Shown here: one piece after another, positions 1 through 7,875 of the stretch | Position numbering within the stretch: the stretch's first letter is position 1 | How the letters are laid out: each line of letters begins with the position of its first letter | Assembly (NCBI GenBank): GCA_012719445.1 | Contig: JAAYAH010000109.1 | Location: 1-34,058, forward strand | Direction: 5' to 3' | Source of the DNA: Actinomycetales bacterium | GTDB lineage: Bacteria > Actinomycetota > Actinomycetes > Actinomycetales > Kineosporiaceae | Length of the DNA: 34,058 bases | Translations under genes and position numbers: made by a program | The notes under the pieces: generated by a model | Seen by the model: only the letters and a program-made list of their open reading frames with translations | Database searches by the model: none | What the model was told of the DNA's origin: nothing

Positions 1-308
1 CCGCGGAAGATGTCCGCGAAGCGCGTCGAGAGCACGGCCCGGAAGCCGTAGTCCTTGAGCGCCCACACGGCGTGCTCGCGCGAGGAGCCCGTCCCGAAGT
101 CGGGGCCCGCGACGAGCACGGAGCCGGCCTTGTAGGCGTCCTTGTTGAGCACGAAGTCGGGGTCGCCGCGCCACGCGGCGAACAGCGCGTCCTCGAAGCC
201 CGTGCGCGTGACCCGCTTGAGGTAGACGGCGGGGATGATCTGGTCGGTGTCGACGTTGGAGCGACGCAGCGGGACGCCGACCCCGGTGTGCACGGTGAAC
301 TTCTCCAT
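1..308 (-). CDS. leuD: 3-isopropylmalate dehydratase small subunit, 3' part missing
   Basis: This is the N-terminal ~102 residues of the small (swivel-domain) subunit of isopropylmalate isomerase, which with LeuC converts 2- to 3-isopropylmalate in leucine synthesis. The frame opens [22 protein letters not shown] and contains the family-typical segments [13 protein letters not shown] and [17 protein letters not shown]. The gene runs off the left edge of the window, so its C-terminal half is not seen. The ATG is at 306-308, with a GAGGA-type ribosome site about ten bases upstream. It lies 33 bases downstream of leuC on the same strand, so the two are surely one transcript. Identification is from conserved family segments and the leuC neighbour. 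Confidence 0.95.
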   Translation of the reverse strand, partial: MEKFTVHTGVGVPLRRSNVDTDQIIPAVYLKRVTRTGFEDALFAAWRGDPDFVLNKDAYKAGSVLVAGPDFGTGSSREHAVWALKDYGFRAVLSTRFADIFR

Positions 309-341
309 GACGAGGGTGTCCTCTCGGGTGTGGGGTCGGGC

Positions 342-1769
342 TCAGCGGGCCGCGACGAGGTCGGCGGGGTCGAGATCGGCCGGGCTGGACAGCGTCCCGC
401 GGACCGCCGTCGCGGCCGCGACCAGCGGAGAGACCAGGTGGGTCCGCCCACCCCGGCCCTGCCGGCCCTCGAAGTTGCGGTTCGAGGTCGAGGCGCTGCG
501 CTCCCCCGGGGCCAACTGGTCGGGGTTCATCCCCAGGCACATGGAGCACCCGGCGTTGCGCCACTCGGCCCCGAAGTCGACGAAGACCTTGTCCAGCCCC
601 TCGGCCTCGGCCTGGGCGCGCACCCGCTCCGACCCGGGGACGACCAGCACCCGGACGCCGTCCGCCTTCACCCGGCCGGCGACGACGGACGCCGCGGCCC
701 GGAGGTCCTCGATCCGGCCGTTGGTGCACGAGCCGATGAACACCGTGTCCACCCCGACCTCCCGCAGCGGGGTGCCCGGGGTCAGCGCCATGTACTCCAG
801 CGCCCGTTGCGCCGAGGCCCTGGCCACGGGATCGTCCATGGTCTCGGGGTCGGGGACGGACGCCGAGAGTGGCAGGCCCTGCCCGGGGTTGGTGCCCCAG
901 GTGACGAACGGCTGGATCTCCGCGGCGTCCAGCACCACCTCGGCGTCGAAGACGGCGTCGTCGTCGGTGCGCAGGGTGCGCCAGTAGGCCACGGCCTCGT
1001 CCCAGGCCGCGCCGGTCGGTGCGTGCGGCCGTCCCTCGAGGTAGGCGAACGTGGTCTCGTCCGGCGCGATCATCCCGGCCCGCGCGCCGGCCTCGATGGA
1101 CATGTTGCAGATCGTCATCCGGGCCTCCATGGACAGCTCCCGGATCGCCTGCCCGCGGTACTCCAGCACGTAGCCCTGCCCGCCGCCGGTCCCGATCCTG
1201 GCGATCACCGCGAGGATGATGTCCTTGGCCGTCGAGCCGGCGGGCAGGGTGCCCTCGACCGTGATCGCCATGGTCCGGAAGGGCTTGAGCGGCAGGGTCT
1301 GGGTCGCCAGCACGTGCTCGACCTCGCTGGTGCCGATGCCGAAGGCCAGCGCCCCGAAGGCGCCGTGCGTCGAGGTGTGCGAGTCACCGCAGACGACGGT
1401 CAGCCCCGGCTGGGTCAGCCCCAACTGGGGGCCGACGACGTGCACGATCCCCTGCTCGGCGTCGCCGAGGCTGTGCAGCCTGACCCCGAACTCGGCGCAG
1501 TTGCGACGCAGGGTCTCCACCTGGGTCCTGCTCACCGGGTCGGCGATCGGGGCCAGGACGTCGAGGGTCGGGACGTTGTGGTCCTCGGTCGCGATGGTGA
1601 GGTCCGGACGGCGTACCCGGCGACCGGTCAGCCGGAGCCCCTCGAACGCCTGTGGGCTGGTCACCTCGTGGATGAGGTGGAGATCGATGTACAGCAGATC
1701 GGGTTCTCCGTCGACCCCGGCGCGCACCACGTGCGCGTCCCAGACCTTCTCGGCCAGCGTGCGTCCCAC
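342..1769 (-). CDS. leuC: 3-isopropylmalate dehydratase large subunit
   Basis: Aconitase-family large subunit (475 aa, normal length) that carries the 4Fe-4S cluster and, with LeuD, isomerises isopropylmalate in leucine synthesis. The three cluster cysteines are visible as Cys348 in FIGSCTNGR and Cys408/Cys411 in [12 protein letters not shown]. The substrate-side segments ATEDHNVPT and [13 protein letters not shown] are intact. I chose the GTG at 1767-1769 because GAGGAGGA lies just upstream and the protein then begins [13 protein letters not shown], as in relatives. An in-frame ATG further upstream (near 1847) would add about 26 basic, Gly-rich residues and is less likely. It is divergent from the IclR regulator, across a ~100-base region that also holds a GC hairpin at 1810-1825 in the leuC leader. 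Confidence 0.96.
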   Translation of the reverse strand: MGRTLAEKVWDAHVVRAGVDGEPDLLYIDLHLIHEVTSPQAFEGLRLTGRRVRRPDLTIATEDHNVPTLDVLAPIADPVSRTQVETLRRNCAEFGVRLHSLGDAEQGIVHVVGPQLGLTQPGLTVVCGDSHTSTHGAFGALAFGIGTSEVEHVLATQTLPLKPFRTMAITVEGTLPAGSTAKDIILAVIARIGTGGGQGYVLEYRGQAIRELSMEARMTICNMSIEAGARAGMIAPDETTFAYLEGRPHAPTGAAWDEAVAYWRTLRTDDDAVFDAEVVLDAAEIQPFVTWGTNPGQGLPLSASVPDPETMDDPVARASAQRALEYMALTPGTPLREVGVDTVFIGSCTNGRIEDLRAAASVVAGRVKADGVRVLVVPGSERVRAQAEAEGLDKVFVDFGAEWRNAGCSMCLGMNPDQLAPGERSASTSNRNFEGRQGRGGRTHLVSPLVAAATAVRGTLSSPADLDPADLVAAR

Positions 1770-1833
1770 GAGTCCTCCTCGACGTCCTCGTCTGCCCGTC
1801 GCCGTCGGCGGCCGGGCACCCGGCCCGATGCAC

Positions 1834-1862
1834 TTGCGTCTCATCATTCGAGACGGCAGTAT
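1834..1862 (+). promoter_or_regulatory. Candidate promoter of the IclR regulator
   Basis: TTGCGT (1834-1839), a 17-base spacer and CAGTAT (1857-1862) lie 6 bases before the ATG at 1869. That spacing would give a leaderless or nearly leaderless mRNA, consistent with the lack of a Shine-Dalgarno. The -10 match is imperfect. The leuC/IclR dyad falls in the spacer, which would allow autorepression. Confidence 0.45.
1837..1855. promoter_or_regulatory. Operator-like dyad between leuC and the IclR regulator
   Basis: CGTCTC at 1837-1842 and GAGACG at 1850-1855 form a perfect 6-bp inverted repeat around a 7-base centre. It lies in the divergent leuC/IclR intergenic region, inside the spacer of the candidate regulator promoter. 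IclR-family regulators of leuCD (NdgR in Streptomyces, LtbR in Corynebacterium) are known to bind this intergenic region, so this is the best candidate site here. The assignment is inferred from position and symmetry. Confidence 0.6.
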
Positions 1863-1868
1863 CAAGCC

Positions 1869-2585
1869 ATGGACAAGGGTAGCGGAGTCGGCGTCCTCGA
1901 CAAGGCCTCGGCCGTCCTCGGCGCCCTCGAGGCGGGGCCGGCGACCCTCGCCCAGCTCGTCGCGGCGACCGGGCTGGCCAGACCGACCGTCCACCGGCTC
2001 GCCGTCGCCCTGGAACACCACCGGCTCGTCGGCCGGGACATGCAGGGTCGGTTCGTCCTCGGCCCCCGGCTCGCCGAACTCGCCGCCGCCGCCGGTGAGG
2101 ACCGGCTGCTCGCCGCGGCGGGGCTGGTGCTCACCGCGCTACGGGACCAGACCGGGGAGTCCGCCCAGCTCTACCGTCGCCAGGGCGACCTGAGGGTCTG
2201 CGTCGCCACGGCCGAGCGACCGATGGGCCTGCGCGACTCGATCCCGGTCGGCACCACCCTCACCATGCTCGCCGGCTCCGCGGCCCAGGTGCTGCTGGCC
2301 TGGGAGGAGCCCGACCGCCTCTACCGGGGCCTCACCGGGGCCAGGTTCACCGCGACGACGCTGTCGGCGGTCCGCAGGCGGGGCTGGGCGCAGAGCGTCG
2401 GCGAACGGGAACCCGGGGTGGCCTCCGTCTCCGCCCCGGTGCGCGGGCCGTCGTCCCGGATCCTCGCCGCCGTCTCCATCTCCGGCCCCATCGAGCGGCT
2501 GACCCGGCAGCCGGGGCGGCTGCACGGGGCCGCCGTCGCCGCAGCCGCCGACCGGCTCACCGAGGCCCTCCGCCGATCCGGCTGA
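1869..2585 (+). CDS. IclR-family transcriptional regulator (NdgR/LtbR type)
   Basis: A 238-residue IclR-family regulator. An N-terminal winged helix-turn-helix (about residues 8-60, [25 protein letters not shown]) is followed by the IclR effector domain (about 70-235, with [20 protein letters not shown] and [18 protein letters not shown]). In actinobacteria the IclR gene divergent from leuCD is NdgR/LtbR/AreB, a regulator of leucine and other amino acid genes. The conserved divergent position is the main reason for that subgroup call. The start is the ATG at 1869, where homology begins. The long in-frame extension upstream is antisense to leuC and is not coding. The effector cannot be read from sequence. 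Confidence 0.92.
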   Translation: MDKGSGVGVLDKASAVLGALEAGPATLAQLVAATGLARPTVHRLAVALEHHRLVGRDMQGRFVLGPRLAELAAAAGEDRLLAAAGLVLTALRDQTGESAQLYRRQGDLRVCVATAERPMGLRDSIPVGTTLTMLAGSAAQVLLAWEEPDRLYRGLTGARFTATTLSAVRRRGWAQSVGEREPGVASVSAPVRGPSSRILAAVSISGPIERLTRQPGRLHGAAVAAAADRLTEALRRSG

Positions 2586-2667
2586 CGGCGAGCCGGCGGG
2601 ACGCGGGGATCTCTCCCCCATCTCGGGTGTCTCCCGCCGACCCCTCCCGGCGGTCCCCGTGGACGAC

Positions 2668-2699
2668 GAGAGCCCCCGGTCCGTGGACCGAGGGCTCTC
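2668..2699. terminator. Hairpin terminator between IclR gene and tRNA-Glu
   Basis: Fifteen-base arms (2668-2682 and 2685-2699) pair with a single C-A mismatch around a 2-base centre. There is no U-tract on either strand. It lies between the convergent IclR gene (plus) and the tRNAs (minus), so it may serve both as an actinobacterial hairpin-only terminator. Confidence 0.6.
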
Positions 2700-2704
2700 C
2701 GACG

Positions 2705-2777
2705 TAGCCCCGACGGGATTCGAACCCGCGCTACCGCCTTGAGAGGGCGGCGTGCTAGGCCGCTACACAACGGGGCC
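2705..2777 (-). tRNA. tRNA-Glu (anticodon CTC)
   Basis: A 73-nt cloverleaf on the minus strand. The acceptor stem GGCCCCG pairs with CGGGGCT (first pair G-U) and the discriminator is A. The D-arm contains TGTAGCGGCCTAGCA. The anticodon stem CCGCC/GGCGG closes the loop CTCTCAA (anticodon CTC, reading GAG), and the T-loop is GGTTCGAATCC. CCA is not encoded. It follows tRNA-Gln by 72 bases on the same strand and lies in the gltX neighbourhood, whose enzyme charges it. Confidence 0.97.
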
Positions 2778-2849
2778 GTGCCTGCACACAGTACCGCCCG
2801 GATTGTCGGGTGGAACGCCCGGGGCGGCAACCGACCCGGGCGGTGTGCG

Positions 2850-2921
2850 CTGGGGTACCAGGACTCGAACCTAGACTGACGGAACCAGAATCCGGCGTGC
2901 TGCCAATTACACCATACCCCA
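2850..2921 (-). tRNA. tRNA-Gln (anticodon CTG)
   Basis: A 72-nt minus-strand cloverleaf. The acceptor stem TGGGGTA/TACCCCA is fully paired and the discriminator is G. The anticodon loop TTCTGGT carries CTG (reading CAG), and the T-arm contains GGTTCGAGTCC. The outermost anticodon-stem pair (27-43) is not Watson-Crick. CCA is not encoded. Most actinobacteria lack GlnRS, so this tRNA is expected to be mischarged by the nearby GltX and then amidated by GatCAB. Confidence 0.96.
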
Positions 2922-2969
2922 ATGGGTATCTCGGCTCGATGTCGAACGCGAGCGACCCGAGCGATGACT

Positions 2970-3752
2970 CTAGCGGGCGGCCTGGTTCTCCCCCAAATCG
3001 GTTCCCGCCGGCGTCGCCCCGTTCCGGGACAGACCGAGCAACCGCGGCACCTCGGCGAGGGTACGGACGACGGCGACGTCCCCGGGCTCCAGACCGCTCC
3101 CGTGGCGGTCGAGCCAGATCCCCAACAGTCCCGCGTCCCGCGCTCCCCTCGCGTCGATGTCCAGTTCGTCACCGACGTACGCCGCCCGCTCCGGCGTGAC
3201 GCCCAGCAGCCGACAGGCGTGGTGGTAGATCTCCGCCCTGGGCTTGCCGTACCCGAGGTCGTCGAGGCAGCTCACCACCGGCAACCTGGTGGCGAGACCG
3301 ACCCGGGTGAGCTTGGCCACCTGGTAGTCCCGGTGGGAGTTGGTCACGGCCCCGACCCGGATCCCCGCCGCGTCGAGGGCGTCCAGCAGGTCGAGCGCGT
3401 CCGGGGTCAGCCGCCACAGCTCCTGGATCAGCGCCTCGTACCGTGCGGACCAGTCGGCCAGCTCCGCGCGGGAGAGCTCGGGGCCGCCGAAGGCCGCGTG
3501 CAGGTCGACGATCCTGGCCCGACGCTGGGACTCCATGTCGATCTCACCGCGGGTGTATGCCCGGAAGTGCCCGCCCGGGTCCTGCGCCCAACGCAGCAGC
3601 GCGGCCTCCCGCGCCTCGGCGTCGAGGTGGGGCAGCCACGTCCCCAGCAGCACGAACAGGGCACCCCGGAACGCCCCCCGGGTGTCGACCAGCGTGTCGT
3701 CGATGTCCAGCAGGACGACGTGGACCCCGGCGGGGCTGTCGGCGCGACTCAC
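2970..3752 (-). CDS. HAD-superfamily hydrolase (phosphatase)
   Basis: A 260-residue haloacid-dehalogenase-fold hydrolase with all four motifs: I LLDIDDTLVDT (nucleophile and acid Asp), II AVTNSHRD, III the Lys of GYGKPRAEIY, and IV YVGDELDIDARGARDAG. The cap insert after motif I is C1-type. Such proteins are typically small-molecule phosphatases; the substrate cannot be inferred. The GTG at 3750-3752 overlaps the stop of the upstream CPBP gene in a GTGA junction, so the two are translationally coupled. An open frame continues far upstream, but it is only an alternate reading of the CPBP gene. The stop lies 48 bases before tRNA-Gln on the same strand. Confidence 0.9.
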   Translation of the reverse strand: MSRADSPAGVHVVLLDIDDTLVDTRGAFRGALFVLLGTWLPHLDAEAREAALLRWAQDPGGHFRAYTRGEIDMESQRRARIVDLHAAFGGPELSRAELADWSARYEALIQELWRLTPDALDLLDALDAAGIRVGAVTNSHRDYQVAKLTRVGLATRLPVVSCLDDLGYGKPRAEIYHHACRLLGVTPERAAYVGDELDIDARGARDAGLLGIWLDRHGSGLEPGDVAVVRTLAEVPRLLGLSRNGATPAGTDLGENQAAR

Positions 3753-5284
3753 TCCGGCCGCTCCGTACGCTCCGGGCCCCCGTCCCGTTCGGTGAGCGGC
3801 GGCACCGCCGGTTCCGTGACCGGGAGGGCGGGCGGACCGGCCGCCGGGGCCCCTGCGCCGTCCATCGGTGGCTCCTGCGGCGACGGTTCCGCCTGGGGCG
3901 GCGACGGCGCGGTTCCGGGCGGCCAGGGCACGGCCCCCTGCGGCCAGGGCGCTGCTCCCTGCTGCCAGGCACCTCCGTACTGCCAGGGCACGGCCCCCTG
4001 CGGCCAGGCGGAGCCCTGCTGCCCGACACCTCCGTACTGCCCGACACCTCCGTACTGCCCGGCGACGCCCTGCTGCCAGGCGGAGCCCTGCTGCCCGACA
4101 CCTCCGTACTGCCCGGCGACGCCCTGCTGCCAGGCGGAGCCCTGCTGCCCGGCGCCTCCGTACTGCCCGGCGACGCCCTGCTGCCATGGTCCGGGCTGCG
4201 GCTCTCCGGAACCGGCCTGCCCGACACCCTCCTGTCCCCATCCCCATCCGACCGCCGGGGGCGAGGGCTGGCCGGCGGGACCGGGAGCGAGCCCGGCCGC
4301 GTACGGCGGCACGGCGACGGCCGGTCCGGGGTACGGGGGCGGCACGAAGACCCGCGCGACCTTCCGGTGGACGCCGAGACCGACGAGCAGTCCCGTGGAG
4401 ATCCCGGTCAGCCCGAGGCTGATCAACAGGGCGAAGGGGTCGGACTCCGTCGCCGAGAGCGAGTCGGAGAAGGTTCCGGTGAGGATCGCCGGGATCATGA
4501 CGGTGACGTTGTTCACCCCGTGTAGGGCGATGCCGGCCTCCAGGCCACCGGTCGCCCACGCCAGCCAGCCCGCGAGCGCCCCGAAGATGAACCGGTCGCT
4601 GAACAGCCACAGGTCCTGCTCGCCGTGGGCGATGGCGAAGACCGTCGCCGAGCAGGCACCCGAGATGAGCGCGGCCGGGACGCCCCGGGGGATCAGGGAC
4701 CCGACGGACTGGGTGATCCAGCCTCGGAACAGGTACTCCTCTCCCGCGGACTGCAGCGGGGTGGTGAACACCACGATGAGGATCAGCCACACCGCGCCGG
4801 GCTCCGGATCCAGCTCGGCTCCGCCGAGCAGGTACAGCCCGCCGGTGAGCGGGAGGTAGACCGCCAGCGCCGCGAGGGCGCAGGTCAGCATCCACCGCCA
4901 GCGGATCCCTCCGGACACCGACGCGATCCACCGGGGCCGCCACCCGTGCCCGGCCCACACGGCGGCCATGGCCACCGGAACCAGCGACGCGAGCACGAGG
5001 TTCATCGTCAGCATGCCGGCGGGGTCGAGGGACAGCTCCTCGGCGGTCGCGGGATCCGTCACGGAGTCGTCCACGATCCCCCCGGCCTGCAGGACGGCCA
5101 TGCCGATCCCGAGGACGACCATCGTGGTCACCACGATGCCCAGGACGACGCCGAGCCCGACGAGCGGCCGCCACCACCGGTGGTTCGGCCCTCTGAGCAG
5201 GTGCGGGTACCGGCGGGGCTGCCAGGCCTCGACCGGCCCGGGGGGCTGTCCCGGCCAGGTCGACCAGGGCAGTACGGCCGTCAT
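3749..5284 (-). CDS. CPBP-family intramembrane metalloprotease with Gly/Gln-rich repeat tail
   Basis: A 511-residue membrane protein. Residues ~38-310 hold about eight hydrophobic helices and the CPBP (Abi/CAAX protease-like) motifs: GEEYLFRGW (Glu182, Glu183, Arg187), FAIAHG (His220) and LHGVNNV (His255, Asn259). These are the presumed metal ligands and catalytic residues of a Rce1-like intramembrane protease. From ~residue 315 the chain becomes Pro/Gly/Gln-rich and cytosolic-looking, with an 18-residue repeat (GSAWQQGVAGQYGGVGQQ) at about 370-430, then a Pro-rich end. The tail is not part of the family. The gene starts 35 bases after gltX and overlaps the HAD gene by four bases. Substrates are unknown. 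Confidence 0.9.
   Translation of the reverse strand: MTAVLPWSTWPGQPPGPVEAWQPRRYPHLLRGPNHRWWRPLVGLGVVLGIVVTTMVVLGIGMAVLQAGGIVDDSVTDPATAEELSLDPAGMLTMNLVLASLVPVAMAAVWAGHGWRPRWIASVSGGIRWRWMLTCALAALAVYLPLTGGLYLLGGAELDPEPGAVWLILIVVFTTPLQSAGEEYLFRGWITQSVGSLIPRGVPAALISGACSATVFAIAHGEQDLWLFSDRFIFGALAGWLAWATGGLEAGIALHGVNNVTVMIPAILTGTFSDSLSATESDPFALLISLGLTGISTGLLVGLGVHRKVARVFVPPPYPGPAVAVPPYAAGLAPGPAGQPSPPAVGWGWGQEGVGQAGSGEPQPGPWQQGVAGQYGGAGQQGSAWQQGVAGQYGGVGQQGSAWQQGVAGQYGGVGQYGGVGQQGSAWPQGAVPWQYGGAWQQGAAPWPQGAVPWPPGTAPSPPQAEPSPQEPPMDGAGAPAAGPPALPVTEPAVPPLTERDGGPERTERPE
4007..4186. repeat. 54-bp in-frame tandem repeat inside the CPBP gene
   Basis: Three consecutive units at 4007-4078, 4079-4132 and 4133-4186. 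The last two are 54 bp; the first is 72 bp because an 18-bp sub-block is duplicated. Each encodes the 18-residue GSAWQQGVAGQYGGVGQQ motif on the minus strand, so copy-number change would keep the frame. More diverged copies extend down to about 3890. Confidence 0.9.
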
Positions 5285-5318
5285 CGCTCGCGACCCGGGC
5301 TCGTGCCCGCGCGAGTGG

Positions 5319-6857
5319 TCACGAGGTCGCCGTCACGGCGAGCCGCGTGGCGAGCGCGGCCACCCTGGCGAGGGAGCTCCGCCTGCCGAGGATCTCCATG
5401 GACTCGAAGAGCGGTGGCGAGACCCGGCGCCCGGTGACCGCGACCCGGACCGGGGTGAAGGCGACCTTCGGCTTCCGCCCCAGTCCCTCCACCAGCGCCG
5501 ACCGCAGGGCGGACTCGATCGCCTCGGCCCGCCAGTCGGTCAGGTCCGCCAGCGCCGTCCCTGCCGCGGTGAGGACCTCCCGCGCGCCCTGGGCGTCCTT
5601 GGCGACGGCGGCCATGGCGTCCTCGGCCGGCACCAGGTCCTCGGCGGGATCGAACAGGAAACCGAGCATGCCCGGTGCCTCCGAGAGCACCTGGACCCGG
5701 GTCTGGATCAGCGGTGCGGCCGCCGCGAGCGCCTCGCGCTGGGACGGCGTGGGCTCGGCCGGCAGCACGTCCGCCGCCTGGAGGTACGGCACCAGCCGCT
5801 CCCGGAAGTCCTCCGGGGCCAGCCGGCGGAGGTGCTCGGCGTTGATCGCCTCGGCCTTGCGCAGGTCGAACCGGGCCGGGTTGGCGTTCACGTCGGAGAT
5901 GTCGAAGGCCGCGACCATCTCCTCCATGGTGAAGACGTCACGGTCCTCGGCGATCGCCCAGCCGAGCAGGGCCAGGTAGTTGAGCAGGCCCTCGGGGACG
6001 AAGCCCCTGGACCGGTGCAGGAACAGGTCGGAGGCCGGGTCCCGCTTGGACAGCTTCCGGTTGCCCTCGCCCATGACGTACGGGAGGTGCCCGAACCGCG
6101 GGACGTCCTTGGCCACCCCGATCTCCACCAGTGCCCGGTAGAGCGCGATCTGCCGGGGCGTCGAGGACAGCAGGTCCTCCCCCCTGAGCACGTGAGTGAT
6201 CTCCATCAGGGCGTCGTCGACCGGGTTGACCAGGGTGTACAGCGGGTCGCCGCCGGCGCGGACGACGACGTAGTCGGCGACGCTGCCCGCCCGGAAGGTG
6301 ACCTGGCCGCGGACCAGGTCATCGAAGGTGATGTCCTCGTCCGGCATCCGCAGCCGGAGCACCGGCAGGCGCCCCTCAGCCCGCAGCGCAGCCCGTTGCT
6401 CGGCGGTGAGGTCGCGGTCGGCGTTGTCGTAGCCCAGCTTCGGGTCCCGGCCGGCTGCCCGGTGCCGGGCCTCGATCTCCTCCGGGGTGGAGAACGACTC
6501 GTAGACAAGGCCGGCGGCCACCAGCCGGTCGACGACGTCCGCGTAGATGTCGCCCCGCTGGCTCTGCCGGTACGGCCCGTGCGGTCCCCCGACCTCGACC
6601 CCCTCGTCCCAGTCCAGGCCCAGCCAGCGCATGGCGTCCAGCAGTTGGAGGTAGCTCTCCTCGCTGTCCCGTGCGGCGTCGGTGTCCTCGATCCGGAAGA
6701 CGAAGGTTCCCCCGGTGTGCCGGGCGTGGGCCCAGTTGAACAGGGCGGTTCGGATGAGCCCGACGTGCGGGGTCCCGGTCGGTGACGGGCAGAACCGGAC
6801 CCGGACGGTGTCGCGGGGGGCCGGCGAGGGCGCGGAGGAGTCAGTGAGGGCAGTCAT
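5319..6857 (-). CDS. gltX: Glutamyl-tRNA synthetase, probably non-discriminating
   Basis: A 512-residue class I synthetase that attaches glutamate to tRNA-Glu and, in organisms lacking GlnRS, to tRNA-Gln. The HIGH-type signature is [12 protein letters not shown] (residues 23-34) and the KMSKS loop is KLSKR (268-272). The zinc-free GluRS catalytic core and the alpha-helical C-terminal anticodon domain are full length. The ATG at 6855-6857 has no clear Shine-Dalgarno; TAGGCT ends 9 bases upstream, suggesting a very short 5' leader. Both cognate tRNAs are encoded 2.5 kb downstream on the same strand. Non-discriminating activity is inferred from the lineage, not read from residues. Confidence 0.96.
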   Translation of the reverse strand: MTALTDSSAPSPAPRDTVRVRFCPSPTGTPHVGLIRTALFNWAHARHTGGTFVFRIEDTDAARDSEESYLQLLDAMRWLGLDWDEGVEVGGPHGPYRQSQRGDIYADVVDRLVAAGLVYESFSTPEEIEARHRAAGRDPKLGYDNADRDLTAEQRAALRAEGRLPVLRLRMPDEDITFDDLVRGQVTFRAGSVADYVVVRAGGDPLYTLVNPVDDALMEITHVLRGEDLLSSTPRQIALYRALVEIGVAKDVPRFGHLPYVMGEGNRKLSKRDPASDLFLHRSRGFVPEGLLNYLALLGWAIAEDRDVFTMEEMVAAFDISDVNANPARFDLRKAEAINAEHLRRLAPEDFRERLVPYLQAADVLPAEPTPSQREALAAAAPLIQTRVQVLSEAPGMLGFLFDPAEDLVPAEDAMAAVAKDAQGAREVLTAAGTALADLTDWRAEAIESALRSALVEGLGRKPKVAFTPVRVAVTGRRVSPPLFESMEILGRRSSLARVAALATRLAVTATS

Positions 6858-6866
6858 GGTGCGCCC

Positions 6867-6872
6867 AGCCTA
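6867..6872 (-). promoter_or_regulatory. -10-like element of gltX
   Basis: TAGGCT (minus strand) fits the actinobacterial TANNNT -10 pattern and ends 9 bases before the gltX ATG. No convincing -35 hexamer is visible. The same element recurs just before several other starts in this window. Confidence 0.45.
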
Positions 6873-7003
6873 GCCAGCGACCAGCGGCGGAGCCGTCCAC
6901 GGGACGGCGACGACAGGGAACGGGTTCCACTCACCCCGCGCCGCCGGGGACGCCACGGGCGTGAGCCGCCGGAGCGACGGACCGGACCGGTCGTCGCGCC
7001 CGC

Positions 7004-7783
7004 TCAGCCCCGGCGCAGGACCGGGTTGGCGAGGGTCCCGATCCCCTCGATCTCGACCTCGACCCGCTGCCCCGCCACCATCGGGCCCACCCCGTCCGGC
7101 GTGCCGGTGAGCACGACGTCACCGGGGAGCAGGGTCATCACCGAGGACACGAACGAGACAACGGCCGCGACGTCGTGGACCATGAGCGAGGTCCTGGAGT
7201 CCTGGACGGTCGTCCCGTCCAGCCGGGTGCGCAGCCGGAGGTCGGCGATGTCGAGCCCGGTGACCAGGTAGGGGCCCAACGGGCAGAAGGAGTCGAAGCC
7301 CTTGGCCCGCCACCACTGCCCGTCCGAGCGCTGGAGATCCCTTGCCGTGACGTCGTTGGCGCAGGTGTAACCGAGGACGACCTCGCCGACCCGGGCCGGG
7401 GGGACGTCCCGGCAGATCCGGCCGATGACCGCGGCGAGCTCGCCCTCGTAGTGGACCTCCGCCGACACCCTGGGCACGACGATCGGGTCGCCGGGGCCGA
7501 TCACCGAGGTGTTGGGCTTGAGGAAGATCTCCGGCTCCGCGGCGACCTCCCCGCCCATCTCCGACGCGTGCGCGGCGTAGTTGCGCGCCACGCCCAGCAC
7601 CTTGCTCCGCGGGATGACCGGGGCCAGCAGGCGGACCTGGTCGACGGGGACGCGCTCCCCGACGAACCGGATCGGGGTGTACAGCGGGTCTCCTGCGACG
7701 ACCGCGAGGACCTCCTCGCCCTCGCCGCCCTCGACGACCCCGAACCGGGGGTCGTCACCGGTGGTGAACCTCGCGATGCGCAC
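7004..7783 (-). CDS. Fumarylacetoacetate hydrolase (FAH) family protein
   Basis: A 259-residue FAH-fold enzyme. Family signatures are LKPNTSVIGPGDPI, the metal-binding acidic segment VHYEGELAAVIG, GYTCANDVTARDLQ and GDVVLTGTPDGVGPM. Members hydrolyse, isomerise or decarboxylate acylpyruvate or 2-hydroxy-dienedioate compounds, and many act as acylpyruvases or oxaloacetate decarboxylases; the exact substrate is not determinable. In mycobacteria the orthologous position next to gltX is held by such a gene. The GTG at 7781-7783 is preceded by TAGGCT and seven bases, so the message is probably leaderless. It lies 146 bases upstream of gltX on the same strand. Confidence 0.92.
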   Translation of the reverse strand: MRIARFTTGDDPRFGVVEGGEGEEVLAVVAGDPLYTPIRFVGERVPVDQVRLLAPVIPRSKVLGVARNYAAHASEMGGEVAAEPEIFLKPNTSVIGPGDPIVVPRVSAEVHYEGELAAVIGRICRDVPPARVGEVVLGYTCANDVTARDLQRSDGQWWRAKGFDSFCPLGPYLVTGLDIADLRLRTRLDGTTVQDSRTSLMVHDVAAVVSFVSSVMTLLPGDVVLTGTPDGVGPMVAGQRVEVEIEGIGTLANPVLRRG

Positions 7784-7790
7784 GACCGCG

Positions 7791-7796
7791 AGCCTA
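7791..7796 (-). promoter_or_regulatory. -10-like element of the FAH gene (leaderless)
   Basis: TAGGCT on the minus strand is followed by seven bases and then the GTG start. This is the typical geometry of a leaderless actinobacterial transcript. The -35 region is not recognisable. Confidence 0.5.
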
Positions 7797-7875
7797 TCCA
7801 CCGTGGTGGACGTCACCACCGTGCCGGGGTCCGTGGGAGCCACCTCACGAACCCCGGCACGACGTCTTCCGACCG

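Noticed and set aside
72-1868. Open frame extending the IclR regulator to 837 residues
   Set aside because: It is antisense to leuC. The regulator's homology begins at the ATG at 1869.
4007-4186. Regular repeats considered as a CRISPR array
   Set aside because: Units are contiguous, in frame and without spacers, and no cas genes are near. They are a protein-coding tandem repeat.
2922-4859. Long plus-strand frame encoding a Cys/Pro-rich repeat protein (CCQAEPCCPTPPYC-like)
   Set aside because: It is the antisense reading of the 54-bp repeats in the CPBP gene and of the HAD gene. It has no start signal, and the minus-strand products carry clear family motifs.
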